This document shows, piece after piece, positions 5,226 through 6,171 of a DNA stretch of 6,171 bases. Numbering within the stretch: the first letter of the stretch is position 1; every line of letters starts with the position of its first letter. The position numbers were made by a program, and so were the translations under genes. The notes under the pieces were generated by a model that ran no database searches, had not been told where the DNA came from, and worked only from the letters and a program-made list of their open reading frames with translations. Source of the stretch: Thermoprotei archaeon (GTDB lineage: Archaea; Thermoproteota; Thermoprotei_A; Sulfolobales; Ignisphaeraceae); assembly GCA_003661775.1 (NCBI GenBank), contig QMWT01000062.1:1-6171 (forward strand), in the 5' to 3' direction.

Positions 5226-6171
5226 TTACTGGTTCTTTTTCACTCTTTTATTTAGCAGTAGGTGTTTGAGGTACTCGGTGTCCTCTAATCCTCTTCTTAG
5301 TGCTTCCGCGAGCCTCGGATATTCCTCGTCTGCGTCGGAGAGGAGGTCTGCATATCTCTCCTCGCTTATCTTTAACTCGCCGAAGCGTGACTGGATGAAC
5401 CTCAGGACATCCTTGTCCCTAACCACCTTCTTACCTAATTGCCAGTGGAGCTTCCTTAAGTACTTAGGTCTTAGGAGGTCGTGATACCTAGCGTAGTCAC
5501 TTACCTTAGACCTATCCCTCTTAGTACCTCCATACCTCTCAAGCAGTTCAACTAACTCTTTTGGAAAGTATACCCAATCACATGGCTTCCCTCCTCTGTA
5601 CCCTAGGTAGTACCTGCAGAATTCGTCGAAGCATACAAGCCTAGCGCTGTAGTCATCCATCATCTCAACATACACTATTTCATCAGGGCTGTAGGTCTCC
5701 ACAAGCTTAACCACGTGCTCTAGCCTGATACCCGAGTAGTACATCACTAGATAGTACAGGTAGTACAGCTCATGCCTTCCCCTCAGGAAATCCATCGTTT
5801 TCTTGAAAAGGTCTAGATCTATCTTGAATATCCTCACCTTGTTCTCGTAGCTTCTGCTCGGCACAACCTCCATGACCCAGCCATAGGTCTCTATAGGTAT
5901 CTTCCTCTTATGGTAGAGGTACTGGATGTAGTGCCTGAAGATGTTGCGCAACCACTTATTCCTATGCTTTACGACGAAGTCTACCAGCTCGGGTGTCAGT
6001 TGCTTACCCTCCAAGTTCTCTTTGAATAGCTTCTTATAGTACTCGATGGTGTCCTGCCTCCTAATCTTCTTACGCCTCTTCTCCTTCGCTAGGAAGTTCT
6101 CGAAGTCGCTATCCCATCTAAACTCTATATTGGCTGGGAACAGCCCTATAGCCTTCTTAACATCCTCCCTA
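5226..6171 (-). CDS. Archaeal virus/plasmid-type tyrosine integrase, N terminus beyond right edge
   Basis: The visible 314 residues form a tyrosine recombinase of the archaeal SSV/pNOB8-like class. The frame is open from the right edge (first full codon at 6170) to TAA 5228-5226. An internal TTG at 6014 would cut through the core-binding domain and is not the likely start. Numbering from the edge, residues ~40-95 (TIEYYKKLFKEN, then KWLRNIFRHYIQYLY) are the DNA-clasping domain. The catalytic domain holds R149 (SGIRLEH), the K236-Y-L-R239 box that replaces HxxR in this class, R262 (FIQSR), and the likely nucleophile Y273 (RYADLL). The protein would cut and rejoin DNA at attachment sites to insert or excise an element. 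The C terminus is intact. Whether the N terminus is complete, or this is the C-terminal half of a split integrase, cannot be seen. GC looks higher here than at the left of the window. Confidence 0.9.
   Translation of the reverse strand, partial: REDVKKAIGLFPANIEFRWDSDFENFLAKEKRRKKIRRQDTIEYYKKLFKENLEGKQLTPELVDFVVKHRNKWLRNIFRHYIQYLYHKRKIPIETYGWVMEVVPSRSYENKVRIFKIDLDLFKKTMDFLRGRHELYYLYYLVMYYSGIRLEHVVKLVETYSPDEIVYVEMMDDYSARLVCFDEFCRYYLGYRGGKPCDWVYFPKELVELLERYGGTKRDRSKVSDYARYHDLLRPKYLRKLHWQLGKKVVRDKDVLRFIQSRFGELKISEERYADLLSDADEEYPRLAEALRRGLEDTEYLKHLLLNKRVKKNQ
5233..5253 (+). terminator. Possible T-rich terminator of the rightward operon
   Basis: On the plus strand TTCTTTTT is followed by CTTTTATTT, the T-rich non-template pattern at which archaeal RNA polymerase tends to stop. 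It lies about 255 bases after the last operon stop and inside the 3' end of the convergent integrase gene, where it also encodes the Lys-rich C terminus on the other strand. The call rests only on T content. Confidence 0.3.

Noticed and set aside
5158..5484. 108-codon plus-strand frame
   Set aside because: Mostly antisense to the well-supported integrase; its composition (Ser, Leu, Phe, Tyr runs) is that of a reversed coding strand.
1..6171. CRISPR array, rRNA or tRNA genes, complete insertion sequence
   Set aside because: No regularly spaced repeats, no cloverleaf, no transposase-like protein, and no long terminal inverted repeats were found when reading both strands.

Overview
The window looks like accessory DNA from a hyperthermophilic crenarchaeon (Thermoproteota, perhaps a Desulfurococcales-like lineage). 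Support comes from heavy use of AGA/AGG arginine and ATA isoleucine codons, GTG and TTG starts, GAGGTG-type Shine-Dalgarno sites, archaeal TATA-like boxes, Lys- and Glu-rich proteins, and a tyrosine integrase of the type carried by archaeal viruses and plasmids. The species cannot be named from the sequence alone.

Layout from left to right. (1) Bases 1-324, minus strand: the first 108 codons of an unrecognised basic protein that runs off the left edge. (2) Bases 325-485: a divergent intergenic region with TATA-like and Shine-Dalgarno sites. (3) Bases 486-791, plus strand: a small unrecognised protein. (4) Bases 863-4980, plus strand: four tightly packed genes. They are a 52-residue AbrB/SpoVT swapped-hairpin DNA-binding protein, a 66-residue two-CxxC zinc ribbon overlapping it by 8 bases, a 1001-residue single-chain restriction-modification enzyme (PD-(D/E)XK nuclease + N6-adenine methyltransferase + target recognition domain), and a 248-residue protein with one N-terminal membrane anchor that starts 2 bases after the methyltransferase stop. 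(5) Bases 4981-5225: a non-coding stretch unusually rich in palindromes and hairpins, lying between convergent genes. (6) Bases 5226-6171, minus strand: an archaeal-type tyrosine recombinase whose reading frame stays open through the right edge, so its N terminus is outside the window.

The central four genes read as a restriction-modification operon. The large protein would both methylate and cut DNA. The two small DNA- or nucleic-acid-binding proteins sit where a controller protein usually sits in bacterial systems and may set its expression; this is inference. The membrane-anchored protein is the least explained member and could be an accessory effector or a hitchhiker. The neighbouring integrase fits a cassette carried on, or inserted beside, an integrated mobile element.
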